Part shown: piece after piece, positions 61,505 to 64,000 of the stretch | Position numbering within the stretch: position 1 is the stretch's first letter | Layout of the letters: every line of letters begins with the position of its first letter | Position numbers and translations under genes: made by a program | The notes under the pieces: generated by a model | The model's database searches: none | Told to the model about the DNA's origin: nothing | Seen by the model: the letters and a program-made list of their open reading frames with translations, nothing else | NCBI RefSeq assembly: GCF_025998535.1 | Contig: NZ_AP024233.1 | Span: forward strand, 2,302,001-2,366,000 | Direction of reading: 5' to 3' | Source: Desulfolithobacter dissulfuricans | GTDB taxonomy: Bacteria; Desulfobacterota; Desulfobulbia; Desulfobulbales; Desulfobulbaceae | Length of the DNA: 64,000 bases

Positions 61505-62890
61505 TTACGAGGCTAACGCCTGATAACCCCTCTGCTGAAGCTTTTCCGCCAAAGCCTGCCTGGCATGTTGCTCCCCATGCACCAAGGTAATTTTCTCCGG
61601 TTTGTGGCCCGTGCTGCACACCCAGTCAAGAAGACCCTGCTGGTCGGTATGGGCCGAATAGCCGCTGAGCGGTTGCACCCGGGCTCGGATGGAGAAACGC
61701 TCTCCATCGAGATAGACATAACCGTCCGGGGTGTTGGCATATTTCTGAATGATGCAGCCCGGGGTGTTTTTGGCCTGATAGCCCACGAAGAGCACGTCGT
61801 TTTTCGGATCCTCCAGGCCGGCGGCCAGGTGGTCGACGATACGGCCGCCGGTGCACATGCCGGAGCCGGCGATGATCACGGCCGGGCCGTCCATCCGGGT
61901 GAGGCGCTGGTGGTCGCGATGGCTTCGGGCGCTGTAGAGGCCGGAAAAGTCCAGGGGGTCGTCGCCTTCGGCCCGGAGATCTTGTGCTTCCCGGTCCCAG
62001 AAGGGGTAGAGTTGTTCGAATATCTCGGTCAGGGTGAGGCCGAGAGGTGAATCTACCACTACCGGGATCTTTTGGGAATGGAGAAGCGGAAATTGCTGGC
62101 GCAGGTCCGGGTCGGTGCGGAGACGATCGATCTCGTAGAGCAGTTCCTGGGTGCGGCCCAGGGAAAATACCGGGATGAATACCTTGCCGCCATCGGCAAG
62201 GGCCCGGGTGAGGATCTCGCCCAGGCGCTGGATGCGGTCGTGGCGGCCTTCGTGGAGCCGGTCGCCGTAGGTGGATTCCAGTACCAGGTGGTCACAGGGC
62301 TGTGGTGGATCGGGGTCAGGAAGCAGCGGCGTGTTTGTGGCGCCGAGGTCGCCGGAAAAAAGGATACTGCAGGCAGGCTCTTTGGATTCCAGCCGGACAA
62401 AGGCCGAGCCGAGGATATGGCCTGCCCGGCCCAGGCGGAAGGTGAGCTTGTTTTTCAGTTCAAAGGTCTCGTTATACTCGAAGCCCCAGGTGAGGTCGTC
62501 CAGGCGGGTGAAAAAGTGCTGCTTGGATTCCTCGTCCTCGTGCTGGAGGGCCATGGCGTCTTTGAGCATGGGGAAAAGGAGTTCCCGGGTGGCGTGGGTG
62601 GTGATGATTTCGCCCTGGAAACCTTGCTGGATCAGTTCCGGCAGTCGTCCGCAGTGGTCGAGATGGGCGTGGGTGATGAAGAGGTAGTCGATGTCTTTCG
62701 GGGGTACCGGCCATTGGGACATGGGCAGGGTGTGGTCGTCGCCCTGGGCCAGGCCGCAGTCCACCAGGATGGATGTGTTGTTTATCTGCAGGAGATGGCA
62801 GGAGCCGGTGACGGTTGTTTTAGCGCCAAGATGCGTGAGCTTATATGGCAATTGTTTGGGCTGTTGGGGCATGCTGTTCTGCGTGGCCAT
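61505..62890 (-). CDS. beta-CASP metallo-beta-lactamase-fold RNase/hydrolase (CPSF73-like)
   Basis: 461 residues from the ATG at 62890 (MATQNSMPQQPKQLPYKLTHLGAKTTVTGSCHLLQ). The metal site is YLFITHAHLDHCGRLPELI (HxHxDH), with further ligands in RAGHILGSAFVRL and LFSGDLGATN. The beta-CASP insert contains HLVLESTYGDRLHEGRHDR and PVFSLGRTQELLYEI, then AVIIAGSGMCTGGRIVDHL and the C-terminal HTDQQGLLDW and LVHGEQHARQALAEKL. Family members process or degrade RNA. It is GC-rich and chromosomal in style, unlike the adjacent wzx. Confidence 0.93.
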   Translation of the reverse strand: MATQNSMPQQPKQLPYKLTHLGAKTTVTGSCHLLQINNTSILVDCGLAQGDDHTLPMSQWPVPPKDIDYLFITHAHLDHCGRLPELIQQGFQGEIITTHATRELLFPMLKDAMALQHEDEESKQHFFTRLDDLTWGFEYNETFELKNKLTFRLGRAGHILGSAFVRLESKEPACSILFSGDLGATNTPLLPDPDPPQPCDHLVLESTYGDRLHEGRHDRIQRLGEILTRALADGGKVFIPVFSLGRTQELLYEIDRLRTDPDLRQQFPLLHSQKIPVVVDSPLGLTLTEIFEQLYPFWDREAQDLRAEGDDPLDFSGLYSARSHRDHQRLTRMDGPAVIIAGSGMCTGGRIVDHLAAGLEDPKNDVLFVGYQAKNTPGCIIQKYANTPDGYVYLDGERFSIRARVQPLSGYSAHTDQQGLLDWVCSTGHKPEKITLVHGEQHARQALAEKLQQRGYQALAS

Positions 62891-62939
62891 TTTTATGCTG
62901 CTTGATGGCCTGGGATTGACCATGAGGCTGTGCTGGGGC

Positions 62940-63945
62940 TTGGGGTGGTATACCGCGGAGCGGTATGCGGATCGCTGGTGCTCATGGCAGATAAGGGCAA
63001 TCGGTCGTTCACCGCGGAGCGGAGGAACGAGGGGGATGTGCGGGAGCCTGGGGTACGGGAGGTGACCATGGTTGTTTTATTGCCAGGTAGCGGTGTTTTG
63101 TCCTTGGACCACGAGGCTGTGTTGGAGGTTGAGGTGGTATACCGCGGAGCGGTATGCGGACCGCAGGTGCTCATGGCAGATAAGGGCAATCGGTCGTTCA
63201 CCGCGGAGCGGAGGAACGAGGAGGGTGTGCGGGTGCCTGGGGTACGGGAGGTGGCCATGGCTGTTTGATCGTCAGGTAGCGGTGTTTTGTCCTTGGACCA
63301 CGAGGCTGTGTTGGGGTTTGGGGTGGTATACCGCGGAGCGGTATGCGGATTGCTGGTGCTCATGGCAGATAAGGGCAATCGGTCGTTCACCGCGGAGCGG
63401 TGGAACGAGGGGATGTGGGGGAGCCTGGGGTACGGGAGGTGGCCATGGCTGTTTGATCGTCAGGTAGTGGCGTTGTGTCCTTGGACCATGAGGCTGTGTT
63501 GGAGGTTGGGGTGGTATACCGCGGAGCGGTATGCGGACCGCAGGTGCTCATGGCAGATAAGGGCAATCGGTCGTTCACCGCGGAGCGGAGGAACGAGGGG
63601 GATGTGCGGGAGCCTGGGGTACGGGAGGTGACCATGGTTGTTTGATCGTCAGGTAGTGGCATCGTACGTTAGGGCCATGAGTGTGTGTATTGGTTCAAGG
63701 TGTTATACCGCAGAGCGGTATGTGAGTCACATTCGGTCATGGCAGATAGGGGTTGTCGGTCGTTCACCGCAGAGCGGAGGAACGAGGCGTACAACCGCCA
63801 ACCACAGAACCATCCGCGTGATCAGAAGCGTTCAGGGCTTGGAGGCGTTACCGCCAGGCGGTATGCGTACCGCATGCGCTTCAGGCAGACCTGGGAAGTC
63901 GGGCGTCACCGCGGAGCGGTTGAACGAGGGGTAACCTCAGGTACG
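62940..63945 (-). repeat. 189-bp tandem array built from the REP-like palindrome family
   Basis: The motif GGTATACCGCGGAGCGGTAT starts at 62947, 63136, 63325 and 63513, a period of 189, 189 and 188 bases. Decayed copies lie near 63702 and 63846. Each unit also has the minus-strand form of the CGTTC...GAACG palindrome (63006-63029, 63195-63218, 63384-63407 with one change, 63572-63595). The near multiple-of-three period leaves several frames open, but the peptides are low-complexity and differ in frame preference, so I do not call a gene. Confidence 0.85.
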
Positions 63946-64000
63946 AAAGTATCGGGTAAACCCAATGTCTTCCTGTATTGAAGGAGCGCATTATGATTAC

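Noticed and set aside
62940-63945. CRISPR array at the right end
   Set aside because: The unit is 189 bases and repeated throughout; there are no unique spacers of constant short length and no cas genes.

Overview
The window is bacterial chromosome of moderately high GC, most plausibly from a sulfur-cycling Desulfobacterota bacterium near Desulfobulbales. That placement is inferred from the dcw gene order, a ruvCAB-yebC-rlmE cluster, a SelW-type selenoprotein and general protein character; no rRNA is present to test it.

Layout. 1-3.8 kb: the start of the division/cell-wall (dcw) operon on the minus strand (mraZ, rsmH, ftsL, an ftsI-like gene running off the edge) with a readable promoter and MraZ boxes. 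4.6-10.9 kb: minus-strand housekeeping genes panB, ruvB, ruvA, ruvC, yebC, rlmE and a CCA/poly(A) nucleotidyltransferase. 11.0-12.8 kb: a plus-strand thioredoxin-like gene and an MscS-type channel. 13.5-20 kb: an AAA_14/DUF4143 ATPase, an IS110/IS1111 insertion sequence, a PP-loop tRNA-thiolation-type enzyme and recN. 20.9-23.3 kb: a DtxR/MntR regulator, a selenocysteine-containing SelW homologue and an orphan gspF. 23.3-29.6 kb: four tandem, translationally coupled, nearly identical AAA-ATPase/PD-(D/E)XK (DUF1703-type) genes that carry all four combinations of two exchangeable cassettes. 30.3-37.6 kb: a lipoprotein and an exopolysaccharide export set (YjbH, Wzz, Wza-like). 38-45 kb: a toxin/ATPase island (vapBC, Fic, DUF4143 ATPase, tacAT, relBE). 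45.7-61.4 kb: a Wzx/Wzy-type surface polysaccharide cluster with two sulfotransferases. 61.5-62.9 kb: a beta-CASP metallo-hydrolase, followed by a 189-bp tandem array at the right end.

The dominant unusual theme is a composite intergenic repeat family of about 400-700 bp per block. It is built from six-base-periodic GTGAAC/GTACAC/GAGCAC-type hairpins plus several REP-like palindromes with CCGC/GCGG stems. More than a dozen blocks lie between genes, mostly in the same orientation, and they bracket the toxin and ATPase modules. The IS110-family element sits exactly in the loop of one such palindrome at a CT core, and its long 3' non-coding region contains short matches to the target and to its own end, as expected of a bridge RNA. 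Repeat sequence also supplies the C-terminus of the CapD-like protein and an in-frame segment of the CCA-type enzyme.

Four genes (ftsI-like, panB, a vapC and a glycosyltransferase) carry apparent one-base deletions. Because panB and the division gene are among them, assembly errors should be excluded before calling them pseudogenes. All function calls rest on reading motifs by eye; no database search was run.
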